Origin: Salicibibacter cibarius
GTDB taxonomy: Bacteria > Bacillota > Bacilli > Bacillales > Marinococcaceae
DNA: 64,000 nt
Direction: 5' to 3'
Assembly (NCBI RefSeq): GCF_016495725.1
Contig: NZ_CP054705.1
Location: 2,852,001-2,916,000 of the forward strand
The notes beneath the pieces were generated by a model. That model was not told where the DNA came from. It did no database searches and worked only from the letters and a program-made list of their open reading frames with translations. Shown here in pieces: positions 9,084 through 18,683 of this stretch. The position numbers were made by a program, and so were the translations under genes. Positions within the stretch are counted from its first letter, which is position 1, and the number at the start of each line of letters is the position of its first letter.

Positions 9084-10307
9084 CTATTTCTTGAGTAAAA
9101 GCTTCAATGCTTCTACATTATTGGAGATAACAGGCACCTCTTCTTCAATATTTTTACCAAAGGATTCTTTTAATCCATGCCCGGTTAAAATAATGACTAT
9201 ATTCGATGTAGAAGAAAAGGGATGTGTTTTTGCATGTTTAATAAGAGCTGCTACTGAAGCCGCAGATGAAGTTTCAACATATAATCCTTCCCTACTTGCC
9301 AATAAATTTTTTGCGTGCATGATCTCTTTATCTGACACCTCTAATGCTATCCCTTCAGAGTCCTTTATTGTATTTAAGGTATATGTTCCATCTTGGGAAT
9401 ATCCAACTAACCCATCACCTATTCCGCCAGCTATTGTATCGGGAGATTTTTCAGGTGTAACATGCTGTTTTCCCTCATTAAAAGCTTTAACAATAGGATT
9501 ACATCCCATAGATTGAACACCTATCATGTGAGGAATTTTTTGCTTTTCATTTATTAACGTATTCTCATAAAAACCGTTATATATTCCCACTAATAAAGGT
9601 CCTGCACCGATAGGTACAACAACATAATCTGGGGAATTGCCTTTCAAATTTTGAATTAGTTCATAAGCAACCACTTTATCACCTTCTATGGTGTAGGGGT
9701 TCAAAAAAGTGGTTGTTATATTATACACGTCTTCCTCTTGACTTATTTGCCATGCCAAATTAAAAGCATTACTGTAAGGACCTTCCACTTTTATCACTTT
9801 AGCACCATAAGCGTATGCTTGAGAAACTTTCGCTGCCGGAGTAGTAGCAGGGACTAGTACAATAGATTCTAAACCCTCTCGTGTTGCATAAGCAGCTACT
9901 GCACTGGCTCCGTTTCCACTTGAGGCTACTATAACTTTTTGATAACCAAATTCTTTTGCTTTTTTTATGCCAACATAAACTGGTCGATCCTTAAACGACC
10001 CAGTCAGAGTATTAAATTCTAATTTGAAATATAAATTGTTTGTCCCAACGTCTAGACCTATACCTTTTGCTTTAATTAATGGTGTATTAAAATATGGAAA
10101 AGGTTCTTCCTCGTTTATATCTATCGGTAATAATGACGATTTATTCGCTAAGGAAATATTATATATAGTTTCATGGTCTTTTTTAAATTTTTTATAATCA
10201 TAAGTTACTTCCAAAACCCCTCCACACATTTCACATGAATATATTGGCTTTAAGGAACTAATCTTACCACAATTAATACACCTTAACGATCTAGTATAGT
10301 TTTTCAT
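9084..10307 (-). CDS. Threonine synthase-like PLP-dependent enzyme
   Basis: A fold-type II PLP enzyme of 407 residues. An N-terminal zinc ribbon (CINC and CEMC, within the first 35 residues) precedes the catalytic domain, with SFKDR carrying the PLP Lys and SSGNGASAVAAYA binding substrate phosphate or carboxylate. I chose ATG at 10305-10307 because GGTGGAGA lies 6 nt upstream; the longer GTG start at 10319 lies inside that ribosome site. It is the last gene of a nine-gene operon. A threonine-biosynthetic role is unlikely in this setting; beta-elimination or replacement on a hydroxy- or diamino-acid is an inference supported by the RidA gene upstream. Confidence 0.8.
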   Translation of the reverse strand: MKNYTRSLRCINCGKISSLKPIYSCEMCGGVLEVTYDYKKFKKDHETIYNISLANKSSLLPIDINEEEPFPYFNTPLIKAKGIGLDVGTNNLYFKLEFNTLTGSFKDRPVYVGIKKAKEFGYQKVIVASSGNGASAVAAYATREGLESIVLVPATTPAAKVSQAYAYGAKVIKVEGPYSNAFNLAWQISQEEDVYNITTTFLNPYTIEGDKVVAYELIQNLKGNSPDYVVVPIGAGPLLVGIYNGFYENTLINEKQKIPHMIGVQSMGCNPIVKAFNEGKQHVTPEKSPDTIAGGIGDGLVGYSQDGTYTLNTIKDSEGIALEVSDKEIMHAKNLLASREGLYVETSSAASVAALIKHAKTHPFSSTSNIVIILTGHGLKESFGKNIEEEVPVISNNVEALKLLLKK

Positions 10308-10340
10308 TAGTATCTCCACCTAATAATCTTTAAAACAGCT

Positions 10341-11369
10341 TTACAATGATATCGGCATTTTCGTTTCTGCTGATTTTTGTATAGCTTCTGATATTTTCAA
10401 TGCATCAATCGAATCAGGTAGCGGGGAGACTGAAGACTCTACACCACTAAGGACCTGATTTATATAGTGTTCTATCTCCGATCGAATTGCTCCACTTACT
10501 TTTTCGTTATCATAAGGCCACAGGGTTAATTCGGGGTACAATGTTTTTTCTTCTGTCCAAATCGAATAACCAGGATTCAATAAATCAAAATTAGCAGTTC
10601 CTTTTTCTCCTATCACCTCAATTTGACCGTTTATTGTACCATCCAGTTCCAAATTTTCTACAAGATTTTTAGGTCCTCCTTCTGGAAGTAACCAAGCTGA
10701 TTCTAAAGACGCCACTACACCATTTTCAAAAGTTAATATAGCGGAGAATAGATCAGGGTATCTTTGTCGACTTGTGTATTTTTCTACGGCAAATACCCTT
10801 TCGCACTTACTCTTTACATACCAAAGTAATAAATCAATATCATGAATTCCTGATTCATAGACAGGATGTATTCGTTTCCCGAAATTTTCAAACCATTTTT
10901 TGCTAAAGTCTCTTTTTACGCGAATAGTCGCAATTTCCCCTAAATGATTATTCCTTACATTATTTTTTATGGATATATATGGCTGACTAAACCTATTTAT
11001 ATTTCCAACCATAACTATTTTATTCATAGATGTCGCTAATTCGCCAATTTCCTTGCCATCCCCATATGAAGTAGCTAATGGTTTTTCAACAAATACATGC
11101 TTACTCTTCTTCAATATTTTTTTCACGAATTCACCATGACTATTTTCGTCAGTAATCACATGTATAGAATCAATTTCAGGATCATTAATTACATGCTCAG
11201 CGTCTGTGAAGGCTTTCGCAATATCGTGATCTTCTTTTACTCTATCCAACGTATTTTGATCTTTTTCTGCTACAGCAACTACTTCACAGTTAGGTAATTC
11301 TTCTAACACTTTCAAATGCAGCCTACCAAAACGACCTAACCCTATTATTCCTGCATTAACTTTATCCAT
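10341..11369 (-). CDS. Gfo/Idh/MocA family oxidoreductase (second of operon)
   Basis: A 342-residue NAD(P)-dependent dehydrogenase. It has an N-terminal Rossmann site (IIGLGRFGRLHLK) and the family's EKPLA motif near residue 94, where the Lys helps catalysis. GIHDIDLLLWYV near 170 supplies the His/Asp proton-transfer residues. Members oxidise hydroxyl groups of sugars, inositols and related acids. Its start overlaps the M20 hydrolase gene by 8 bp, so it is probably translationally coupled. A second, diverged family member is encoded at 16881-17891 in the same operon. Substrate unknown. Confidence 0.85.
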   Translation of the reverse strand: MDKVNAGIIGLGRFGRLHLKVLEELPNCEVVAVAEKDQNTLDRVKEDHDIAKAFTDAEHVINDPEIDSIHVITDENSHGEFVKKILKKSKHVFVEKPLATSYGDGKEIGELATSMNKIVMVGNINRFSQPYISIKNNVRNNHLGEIATIRVKRDFSKKWFENFGKRIHPVYESGIHDIDLLLWYVKSKCERVFAVEKYTSRQRYPDLFSAILTFENGVVASLESAWLLPEGGPKNLVENLELDGTINGQIEVIGEKGTANFDLLNPGYSIWTEEKTLYPELTLWPYDNEKVSGAIRSEIEHYINQVLSGVESSVSPLPDSIDALKISEAIQKSAETKMPISL

Positions 11370-12579
11370 ATTTCTCCTCCGTATTATTTTTAGTATTCAT
11401 TAATAAATTAATATAAGTTAATGCAACTTCATTAACTTCACTTAATTCTACGAACTCATTGTTGGTATGAGCTTGTTCTAGACTACCTGGTCCAAATATC
11501 ACGGTGGGTATACCAAGCTTTTTCGATAAATATGGGGCTTCACAAGTTGCATTGAAAACTCCATAGGTAGTTTGCTCGTTAGTCGCATTATAATAAGCTG
11601 TCTTTAGATGCGCTACCAGAGAATGAGTAGGTTCAATATAGCTTGCATCCAAAACATAATAATTTTGTAATTCAGCACTTCCACTTTCCGAAACGAGAAA
11701 CTTATGGATTTCATCATGTATATCATCTAGGTTTTCTGATGGCAAAATTCTTCGATCAATTTCAATTTCACATTTTTCAGGTATAATATTAGGAGCACTA
11801 CCTCCATTTATTAAAGTAACTGCAAGAGATGCCGATCCTAAAACTTGATCTTTTTTTTGGTTTACTCTTTGTGACAAACTCTCCAAAGACCCTATAATCT
11901 GATTCATTTCATAAATAGCGTTTTTTCCTTTATTTGGTTCACTTGCATGTCTAGGAATCCCTCTGGTAGTAATACGAAACTTTGCTACGCCTCTGTGACC
12001 TATACAAACTTTCCCATCAGTTGGTTCGCCTATTACACCAAAATCCGCTTTATCTAATTCGTATTTAGAATATACTGGATTGCTGATCATATCTTCCATG
12101 CCGTCGTTTCTTCTTTCCTCATCTGCATTCAAGAATAGAATAAGCTCACCTGGAAATTCCTCAAGGTGTTTATTCACATATTTTGTGGCATATATCATAG
12201 CCGCTACTCCCGACTTCATGTCTGCAGTACCTCTACCATATAATTTCCCGTCATGAATAATAGGATTGAAGGGAGAAGTTTCCCAACCTTCTCCTGCTGG
12301 TACAACATCTAAATGACCATTGAGTAAATATTTAGGGCCTGACATCCCTCCCTTAAGCTGTACAATAACATTAGTTCGTCCTTTATCTATATCAATTAAA
12401 TCAGCCTTAACCCCCTCATTTGCAAAGTAATCCTTAATGAATAATGCTATTTCTTTTTCATTTCCTGGTGGGTTTTCAGTTTTGATCATAACTAATTTTT
12501 TTAGTAGCTCATATAACTCATCTTTTTCACCAATTGATAATTTGATATTAAAACTATTTTGAACATCCATTCGATTCAC
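11362..12579 (-). CDS. M20 family metallo-amidohydrolase (ArgE/DapE/CPG2 type)
   Basis: A 405-residue cytoplasmic hydrolase with two zinc ions. GHLDVVPAGEGW near 85-97 and the following GRGTADMKSG provide His and Asp ligands; ADEERRND near 150 provides the catalytic and ligand Glu; GPGSLEQAHTNNE near 375 gives the last His. The central dimerisation domain is present. It removes an acyl or peptidyl group from an amino-acid-like substrate. It lies between the MBL hydrolase and a Gfo/Idh dehydrogenase, so it may release the free amino acid for later steps. Specificity cannot be read from sequence. Confidence 0.85.
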   Translation of the reverse strand: MNRMDVQNSFNIKLSIGEKDELYELLKKLVMIKTENPPGNEKEIALFIKDYFANEGVKADLIDIDKGRTNVIVQLKGGMSGPKYLLNGHLDVVPAGEGWETSPFNPIIHDGKLYGRGTADMKSGVAAMIYATKYVNKHLEEFPGELILFLNADEERRNDGMEDMISNPVYSKYELDKADFGVIGEPTDGKVCIGHRGVAKFRITTRGIPRHASEPNKGKNAIYEMNQIIGSLESLSQRVNQKKDQVLGSASLAVTLINGGSAPNIIPEKCEIEIDRRILPSENLDDIHDEIHKFLVSESGSAELQNYYVLDASYIEPTHSLVAHLKTAYYNATNEQTTYGVFNATCEAPYLSKKLGIPTVIFGPGSLEQAHTNNEFVELSEVNEVALTYINLLMNTKNNTEEKYG

Positions 12580-12592
12580 CCTTTAAAACTTT

Positions 12593-13333
12593 TTATAAAA
12601 TGCTTGGTGGCAGTTGTAATTTTTCAAAATAGCTCCAACTTTTCTCGATACATTCTTGCGCCTCCTTTAATACAACTGTTTCATGGCCAGGAAGTAATAC
12701 ATCTAAGTTAAGATCTTTCATTTTTTTTATGCTTTGTCCAAGTTTAAATACATTACAATCATTAATAAATTGAGTAGCTACTTTCCCTTCATAAAAAACA
12801 AGATCACCACCAAATAAAAACTTATTTTGTTCTTGGATGAAATAAAAAGACAAATGCCCTTCACAATGACCCGGGGTACTCAAAGCTTGTAAGACAAAAT
12901 TACCCACTCGTATTTCATCCTTATCTTTTACTACTATATCAACTTCACAAGTTCCAATGCTGTAATTTTTAGGGTACATTCCAGCTTTCTTAGCTACGTC
13001 AATACTTGAATTTTTTTCATCACCATGCTTTAGAATTTTGTAAGTTAGGTCTGAAGCAACGATTTTAGCACCCGTGTTTTCTTTAATCGTTTTTGCTCCT
13101 CCAATATGGTCTGCATGACCATGAGTAAGAAACAAATAATTCACATCAGACAATTTAAACCCAATATCCTCAATGTTTTTAAGAATTTTTTCTGGTTCCA
13201 TACCTGCACCAGCATCAATAATAGCCGTTTCTTTACCGCCATCTAATAAAAAAACATTACAATCATAATGATTTGTTAGATTCATCCCCTTTGAACCACT
13301 ACCAATTAAATAAATTGAATTTGTTAATCTCAT
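12593..13333 (-). CDS. MBL-fold metallohydrolase
   Basis: A 246-residue metallo-beta-lactamase-fold protein. The zinc motif HGHADHIGG is near residue 87, followed by the single His of STPGHCEGH near 153, GGDLVFYEG with the bridging Asp, and LLPGHE at the C-terminal end. It resembles the general hydrolase branch (thioester, lactone or ester substrates) rather than DNA or RNA processing enzymes. It lies 17 bp after the symporter and 13 bp before the M20 gene. An esterase or lactonase role in the pathway is inference. Confidence 0.8.
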   Translation of the reverse strand: MRLTNSIYLIGSGSKGMNLTNHYDCNVFLLDGGKETAIIDAGAGMEPEKILKNIEDIGFKLSDVNYLFLTHGHADHIGGAKTIKENTGAKIVASDLTYKILKHGDEKNSSIDVAKKAGMYPKNYSIGTCEVDIVVKDKDEIRVGNFVLQALSTPGHCEGHLSFYFIQEQNKFLFGGDLVFYEGKVATQFINDCNVFKLGQSIKKMKDLNLDVLLPGHETVVLKEAQECIEKSWSYFEKLQLPPSIL

Positions 13334-13350
13334 GAACCTTCACCCTTAAG

Positions 13351-14838
13351 TTATTGTATATTTTCATTAGAGGAGTAACTTTTATCGTCTCCATGTGCCT
13401 TATCGCTTATTTTTTTAAAGAAATCCTCCACATCAGATTGAGGTGTTTTAGTATTTGTAGAAAATGCTACTATTGTTCCTACAATGATATTAAATAGCAA
13501 GCCTAACGGTGTAACATATTCAGTTGGGAAGCCAAGTAACAAGGCAACGGTTACATAAACAATTCCTGAAATTAATGAAGACATAGCAGCAATCGTGTTG
13601 TACTTTTTCCAATAAAATCCAGCTAATATAGGGAAAGAAAGTTGCACCAAAAAAGCTGATATATAGATAAGCGCTAAAAGTATATTACCAATAAAAAGTA
13701 AAGAGAAAACAATAGTAACCGCCCCAACTAATAAAAAGCATAATCTACTAATGTTTATATAAAATTTTTCATCTTTGTTTTTAAATAAATATCTCTGTAC
13801 AATGTCATTCACTGTAATCGAAACAGCTGAATTCATCATTGCAACGATAGTACTCATTCCAACTAATAATAGTGTTATTAAAAGGATGCCTTGAATAATA
13901 GGAGGAGCGTAAGTTGCTATTAAAGAAGGAAGCGCTTCTTCAGGGTTATCGATAGACGGTAATGCGACTCTACTAAACATAGTTGCAAATACTATTAATG
14001 CATAAAGGCCTGTTATAGAAAAAGTATTAATAAGCATACCTAGACGAGCCGTCTGTTCATCCTTAGCAGAAAAAATTCGTTGACCGTACCAAGGAGAACC
14101 AATATATGAAGCAGCAACTGTTATACCCCAGGTGATGACAATACCAAAATGATAATCTTCTATATCCCATACAGGATCTAAAGATAAAAACTTAGGTTCA
14201 TAAACTTGATTTAAAGCTTCAAATCCGCCGGCAACATTCCAACCCAAAAGGAATATAATAGGAACTCCAATGAGGATCATAATATAAGCTACTACGTCAG
14301 ACCATATTGCCGTCAAAAAACCACCAGCAATACTAATCATAATGCAAAAAATAGTAATCCCAAAAGCCATCAAAAGTGGATTGATTCCTAAAAGAATATT
14401 TCCTATTACAGTTATTCCAGCTATATAGGTTGCGGGTGCTATCCATGTATAACTTGCGGTTACTAAAGTAACTATGCCTCTAGTTGCCTCTCCCAATCTT
14501 CCTTTAAATCTAGCATCGAAAAATTCAGCTATAGTTTTTATGCCAAGTCTTCTATATTTTTTGGCAACAGCTAGGGCATATATAAGAAAAACTGGAATAA
14601 AAATCAAAGCAGTGTACCATAGGCCTACAAGACCGTACGCATACGCAACTCCTGCTCCGCCAATAAGTGTAGCCGTATTAAATTCAGCAGCAGATAAAGT
14701 AGCAACTAGCCGGAATAGCCCAGTATTTCTGCCCGCTAAATTAAAGTCTTTATATTCTTGAATTCTACGATAAGAAATATAAGACAATATACCAATTATC
14801 AATAAAAAAGCAACCAAAAATACATAATTAGTAACCAT
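13351..14838 (-). CDS. Sodium:solute symporter (SSS family)
   Basis: A 495-residue membrane protein with about 13 hydrophobic helices and the SSS features GRNTGLFRLVATLSAAEF, FFDARF in the first helices and GGFLTAIWSDVV in helix 5. It presumably imports the operon's substrate with Na+, which fits a salt-adapted host. Relatives carry proline, pantothenate, urea or organic acids, so the solute cannot be named. It lies 13 bp downstream of ridA. Confidence 0.87.
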   Translation of the reverse strand: MVTNYVFLVAFLLIIGILSYISYRRIQEYKDFNLAGRNTGLFRLVATLSAAEFNTATLIGGAGVAYAYGLVGLWYTALIFIPVFLIYALAVAKKYRRLGIKTIAEFFDARFKGRLGEATRGIVTLVTASYTWIAPATYIAGITVIGNILLGINPLLMAFGITIFCIMISIAGGFLTAIWSDVVAYIMILIGVPIIFLLGWNVAGGFEALNQVYEPKFLSLDPVWDIEDYHFGIVITWGITVAASYIGSPWYGQRIFSAKDEQTARLGMLINTFSITGLYALIVFATMFSRVALPSIDNPEEALPSLIATYAPPIIQGILLITLLLVGMSTIVAMMNSAVSITVNDIVQRYLFKNKDEKFYINISRLCFLLVGAVTIVFSLLFIGNILLALIYISAFLVQLSFPILAGFYWKKYNTIAAMSSLISGIVYVTVALLLGFPTEYVTPLGLLFNIIVGTIVAFSTNTKTPQSDVEDFFKKISDKAHGDDKSYSSNENIQ

Positions 14839-14851
14839 TGTTTACAGCTCC

Positions 14852-15319
14852 TTAAGCTTTTAATTCTGCAATCATTTCAATTTCCACTGAAGTATTAAAA
14901 GGAAGTTCATTAGCAGCAATAGCAGATCTTGCATGTTTTCCTCGTTCTCCAAACACTTCTTCTAAAAGGTCTGATGCACCATCCATTACGTATGGTTGCT
15001 TCACAAATCCTTCTGCTGAGTTGATAAAACCTAATAACTTGACTATTTGTTCCACTTGTTCTAAGTCCCCGACTTCTGATTTTAATACGGCTAATAAATT
15101 TATCATACACTGACGAGCAGCTTGATATCCTTCTTCTATATCTGCATCTTGCTCTAGTTTTCCAGCTTTTATCAATTCCCCGTCTTTTCTACAATCTTGT
15201 CCGGAAATGTAAATAATATTACCTACTTTTTTCGCTGGTACATAGGCAGCCGCAGGTTTGGGAGCTTGGGGTATTTTAATGTTTAATTGATCCAATTGTT
15301 GTTCTATAGTCATTTTCAT
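14852..15319 (-). CDS. RidA family protein (YjgF/YER057c/UK114)
   Basis: A 155-residue trimeric RidA-type protein, somewhat longer than canonical RidA (about 128) and closer to the YoaB/Rid subgroup. IIYISGQDCRKDG near residue 52 and GKHARSAIAANELPFN near 124 form the binding pocket; the Arg of ARSAIA is the carboxylate-binding residue. RidA hydrolyses reactive enamine/imine intermediates made by PLP enzymes. Its presence in an operon with a threonine-synthase-like PLP enzyme supports an amino-acid elimination pathway. Confidence 0.85.
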   Translation of the reverse strand: MKMTIEQQLDQLNIKIPQAPKPAAAYVPAKKVGNIIYISGQDCRKDGELIKAGKLEQDADIEEGYQAARQCMINLLAVLKSEVGDLEQVEQIVKLLGFINSAEGFVKQPYVMDGASDLLEEVFGERGKHARSAIAANELPFNTSVEIEMIAELKA

Positions 15320-15388
15320 TTTCCTCTCTTCAAAAGAATTTCTAATTACTTTTTTTTCTTTTAAATTACTTGTGACAGTTTTTGGATA

Positions 15389-15417
15389 GTAATATTATTC
15401 TTATTTTTGATATTACT
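15389..15417. promoter_or_regulatory. Inverted repeat overlapping the ALDH stop codon
   Basis: AGTAATAT / ATATTACT with a 13-nt AT-rich loop in the 93-bp gap between the dehydrogenase gene and ridA, the longest gap in the operon. It could tune transcript stability or act as a weak attenuator. Confidence 0.35.
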
Positions 15418-16846
15418 GCATATTGACTACAATGGTTTGGGTTTCACTCATATTTTCAATTGAAGCTTTTCCACCGCTGCGATCATAACCACTTGGGCTC
15501 CCCGAAGCTCCGCCTGCAGGGACTTGTGGCTCCCAATAATTACTTGCTTCATTGATATTAATAAAGCCAAAATTGAGCTTCTCAGCCAACAACATTGAAT
15601 GTCTAATATCTTCAGAAAAGATGGAACCTGATAATCGATATGGACTAGAATTTATAATCTCATCTAATTCAAATTCCGTTTTATATCGTACTAGTCCTAT
15701 GACCGGACCGAAGGTTTCTTCTGTATTGATTAAAGCACTTTTTGACACTCGGTCAATTAAAGTTGGTTTCACATATAAAGAAGTAGGGAATTGATCATCA
15801 ATACTACCTCCAGTAACCAATCTCGCTCCCTTATCTACAGCATCCCTAATATGTGTCATTATCTTCTTTACCGTATCATCATTATGGACAGGACCCATAG
15901 TTGTATTTTTATCTAGGGGGTCCCCTAGTACAATACTTTTTATTTCACCCTGAAGAGATTCTATTAATTCATCAGCCACAGAGTCGTGCACAAGTACCCT
16001 TTCTGTTGAAGTACAAACCTGTCCCGCATTTACAAAACTTCCCGCTGCTATGGCTTTCGCAGCTTGATTGATATTTGCATCTTGCATAACAATAGAAGGG
16101 CCATTGCCACCTAATTCTAATAAACATGGCTTGATTCCAGATCTTTGTGCAATTATCTCTCCAGTTTTAGTGCTCCCCGTAAATCCGATAGCATTAGTTA
16201 ATTCATGTGTAACTGCAGTATCACCTACAACAGGACCTTCCCCAATGACTAAGTTCAATGCTCCTTCTGGCATACCTGCTTCAATTACACACTCCATTAG
16301 CGCTTGAGCTGTGTTGGGACACGAAGGGGCAGGGGTCCAAACAATTGTATTACCCGCCGCTAAGCCCGGAGCTATATAATATGTGCAGGCATTTCCTATG
16401 GGAAAGTTCCAAGGCGTAATTACTGCATATACTCCTCTTGGTTTTCTATATGCAAACGCTCGTTTTGTTGAGTCTCGGAGAGGTATAATTTCATCTGTAA
16501 TACTATTCATTTGAGAGGCAGCATCCCTGAAAGAAGTAATGCAAGAATCTACCTCTCCCAAGGCTTCTGTATATAATGGTTTTCCATGTTCTTTACTTAA
16601 CAGCTCAGCAATTGACATACGTTTTTCTTGTATTTTCCCAGCAATATTAACCAATATTTCTGTTCTTTCAAATATTGATAAGGTTGAGAACTCTTTTGTT
16701 GCGTGGCTTGCAGCTTGTACTGCCTCGTTTACATCATTTGCATCCCCGTATTTGATTTTTCCTAGTAATTCTCCAGAACCAGGGCTCTTAATTTGATGTT
16801 CATTACCATTACCATCTTTCAAAATGTTATTTATAATACTTGTCAT
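15413..16846 (-). CDS. Aldehyde dehydrogenase (NAD(P)+), ALDH superfamily
   Basis: A 477-residue aldehyde dehydrogenase. The general-base Glu is in CLLELGGNGPS near 250 and the catalytic Cys in NAGQVCTSTERV near 285. TPWNFPIGN near 145 lies in the cofactor site, and EETFGPVIGLV near 383 is the conserved C-terminal motif. It oxidises a (semi)aldehyde intermediate to a carboxylate. It sits second in the operon's metabolic order, after a Gfo/Idh dehydrogenase that could make the aldehyde or keto group. Substrate unknown. Confidence 0.88.
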   Translation of the reverse strand: MTSIINNILKDGNGNEHQIKSPGSGELLGKIKYGDANDVNEAVQAASHATKEFSTLSIFERTEILVNIAGKIQEKRMSIAELLSKEHGKPLYTEALGEVDSCITSFRDAASQMNSITDEIIPLRDSTKRAFAYRKPRGVYAVITPWNFPIGNACTYYIAPGLAAGNTIVWTPAPSCPNTAQALMECVIEAGMPEGALNLVIGEGPVVGDTAVTHELTNAIGFTGSTKTGEIIAQRSGIKPCLLELGGNGPSIVMQDANINQAAKAIAAGSFVNAGQVCTSTERVLVHDSVADELIESLQGEIKSIVLGDPLDKNTTMGPVHNDDTVKKIMTHIRDAVDKGARLVTGGSIDDQFPTSLYVKPTLIDRVSKSALINTEETFGPVIGLVRYKTEFELDEIINSSPYRLSGSIFSEDIRHSMLLAEKLNFGFININEASNYWEPQVPAGGASGSPSGYDRSGGKASIENMSETQTIVVNMQ

Positions 16847-16880
16847 TTTACTTCACTCCTAAAAAAAATATATAACGATA

Positions 16881-17891
16881 TTAAAATCTCTCTACTTCAA
16901 CCTCTTTTTTGTCTTGAACTGATTTTAATATAGCATCATTTACAGCTACTGTTTGTAAAGCATCATCCTCACTGATAATAAACTTTTCATTATCTCTTAC
17001 TGAACTTGCAAAATGCGAAATCTCTTCCCTCAAATTTCCGTATACCCTCCCATTTACTTCTGGCCAATGCAGTGCATCTGGTAATTGAATGGCGTCTCGA
17101 TTCATCAATGATAAACCGTGATCAGAGGTATCAATTTGAAGGAGACCTTGAGTTCCTACTAATTCCAAATTCGCGTTAATACCCGATGGAACATAATCAG
17201 GAATGGACCAGCTAATTCCTAAATTACCTATGGCACCGTTTTCAAATTCAAGTGAAGCAAAAATAGCATCTTCTGATTCCACCCCATTATCAGGCATGAT
17301 TTTGGAAACAGAGCGTGCATAAACTTTGCGGATTCTCTGACCTGATATCCATTGAAGGGCATCTACATCGTGAACACCTAAATAGAAGCAAACGGAACTT
17401 GAACCATTCATTCTTAAACCAACATCTTGGTAGGAAAATCTTTTTGCATGAATATGTACAGGCTCACCAACATTTCCCTCTTGTACATACTTTGCTGCAC
17501 TTGAATATCGTGGATCAAACCTCATTATGTGACCAACCATATACCGCCCATTACCTTCTTTAGCTGCTTCGTCAATTCTTTTTGCTCCTTCCAGTGTATC
17601 TGCTAAAGGTTTTTCAACGAGAGCTGCTTTTCCTGCCTTGAGAACAGTGACAGCAGCATCAACATGTAAACGGTCTGGTAATACAATGGAATACGCATCT
17701 ATTTCATTTTCTACGGCTTTTTCAATAGAAGATATATAAGTTACGCCGTACTCATCAGCAATTTTCTTACCTACCTCTTCATTCAGATCAACAATTGCCA
17801 CCAACTCTGCGGAATCACACTCTGAGATAGTTTTTGCATGCAATTGCCCCATCACACCAGCGCCTACAACAGCCATCTTTATTCTATTCAT
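16881..17891 (-). CDS. Gfo/Idh/MocA family oxidoreductase (first of operon)
   Basis: A 336-residue NAD(P)-dependent dehydrogenase with the Rossmann site VVGAGVMGQLHAK at the N-terminus, VEKPLAD near 93 and LGVHDVDALQWI near 170. It shares the family with the product of 10341-11369 but is clearly diverged, so the two may act on successive or epimeric substrates. Its start overlaps the regulator gene by 8 bp. Confidence 0.85.
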   Translation of the reverse strand: MNRIKMAVVGAGVMGQLHAKTISECDSAELVAIVDLNEEVGKKIADEYGVTYISSIEKAVENEIDAYSIVLPDRLHVDAAVTVLKAGKAALVEKPLADTLEGAKRIDEAAKEGNGRYMVGHIMRFDPRYSSAAKYVQEGNVGEPVHIHAKRFSYQDVGLRMNGSSSVCFYLGVHDVDALQWISGQRIRKVYARSVSKIMPDNGVESEDAIFASLEFENGAIGNLGISWSIPDYVPSGINANLELVGTQGLLQIDTSDHGLSLMNRDAIQLPDALHWPEVNGRVYGNLREEISHFASSVRDNEKFIISEDDALQTVAVNDAILKSVQDKKEVEVERF

Positions 17892-18576
17892 TCTTTTCTC
17901 CCCTTCTTAAAATTGATTCTTTTTTATTTTCTTGTCTAGCCTCATCAAGATAGTTATATAGTGTGTATTTTGAGATATCATAATAGGAACATATTTTATC
18001 TCCAGCCTTTTTAATTAAAAAGGCGCCTTTAGAATCTAAATACTCAATACTTTTCATTTTTTCTTTTCTGGTCATAAATGCTACTGGCTTTCCCATCATA
18101 TCTTGTGCTTCTTGAATTAAAACATCTAATACGTCATTAACGTTGTTTACAAATACTTCTTTTGTTTTTGTATCGATTTCTTCTTCTGCGGTCAATGTTC
18201 TAATCGTACTTTCAGCCATTTCAAATTCAGTAACATCAAAGTTAATACATATACTTCCTATGGGAACGTTTTCATTATTTCTAATAAATATGGTTGAACA
18301 TTTTAGCATTCGACCCGATACCGAACGAGCTAAATAGTTGAATTTATCCCCTTCCTTGCTACTATCACGAAGGACTTCAAGACCTAAATTAGTTCCGGTA
18401 TCTCCGATACTTCTTCCGGTTACGTGGCTATTTTCAATAGCTACAATTCGACCACTCCCATAAACTTCAGGATTTGATAAATCTAGCAAAACAGTTTCAC
18501 AGTTTTTCCCAAATTGCTTTGCAATTCCTTTGATCATTTTCTGCAGAAATTCTAACTCATCATTAATATGATCCAA
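17884..18576 (-). CDS. YheO/DauR-like PAS-HTH transcriptional regulator
   Basis: A 230-residue protein with a YheO-like PAS domain at about 8-120 (GKNCETVLLDLSNPEV, GSICINFDVTEFE) and a C-terminal helix-turn-helix of the HTH_22 type at about 170-220 (GAFLIKKAGDKICSYY, ISKYTLYNYLDEA). DauR, which controls D-arginine use in Pseudomonas, is the best-known relative. It is the first gene of the operon it probably controls; the signal molecule is unknown. The ribosome site on the minus strand is GGAGGTGG. The AT-rich leader 18577-18680 presumably holds the promoter. Confidence 0.82.
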   Translation of the reverse strand: MDHINDELEFLQKMIKGIAKQFGKNCETVLLDLSNPEVYGSGRIVAIENSHVTGRSIGDTGTNLGLEVLRDSSKEGDKFNYLARSVSGRMLKCSTIFIRNNENVPIGSICINFDVTEFEMAESTIRTLTAEEEIDTKTKEVFVNNVNDVLDVLIQEAQDMMGKPVAFMTRKEKMKSIEYLDSKGAFLIKKAGDKICSYYDISKYTLYNYLDEARQENKKESILRRGEKNE

Positions 18577-18683
18577 TATTACATTTCCACCTCCTGTGAA
18601 TCAAAGATGATTATTTATTTAATAAGTCTTGGAGTAAATATTAATTGAGATTATTTTATATGTCAATAATTTTTTTTGGATAA

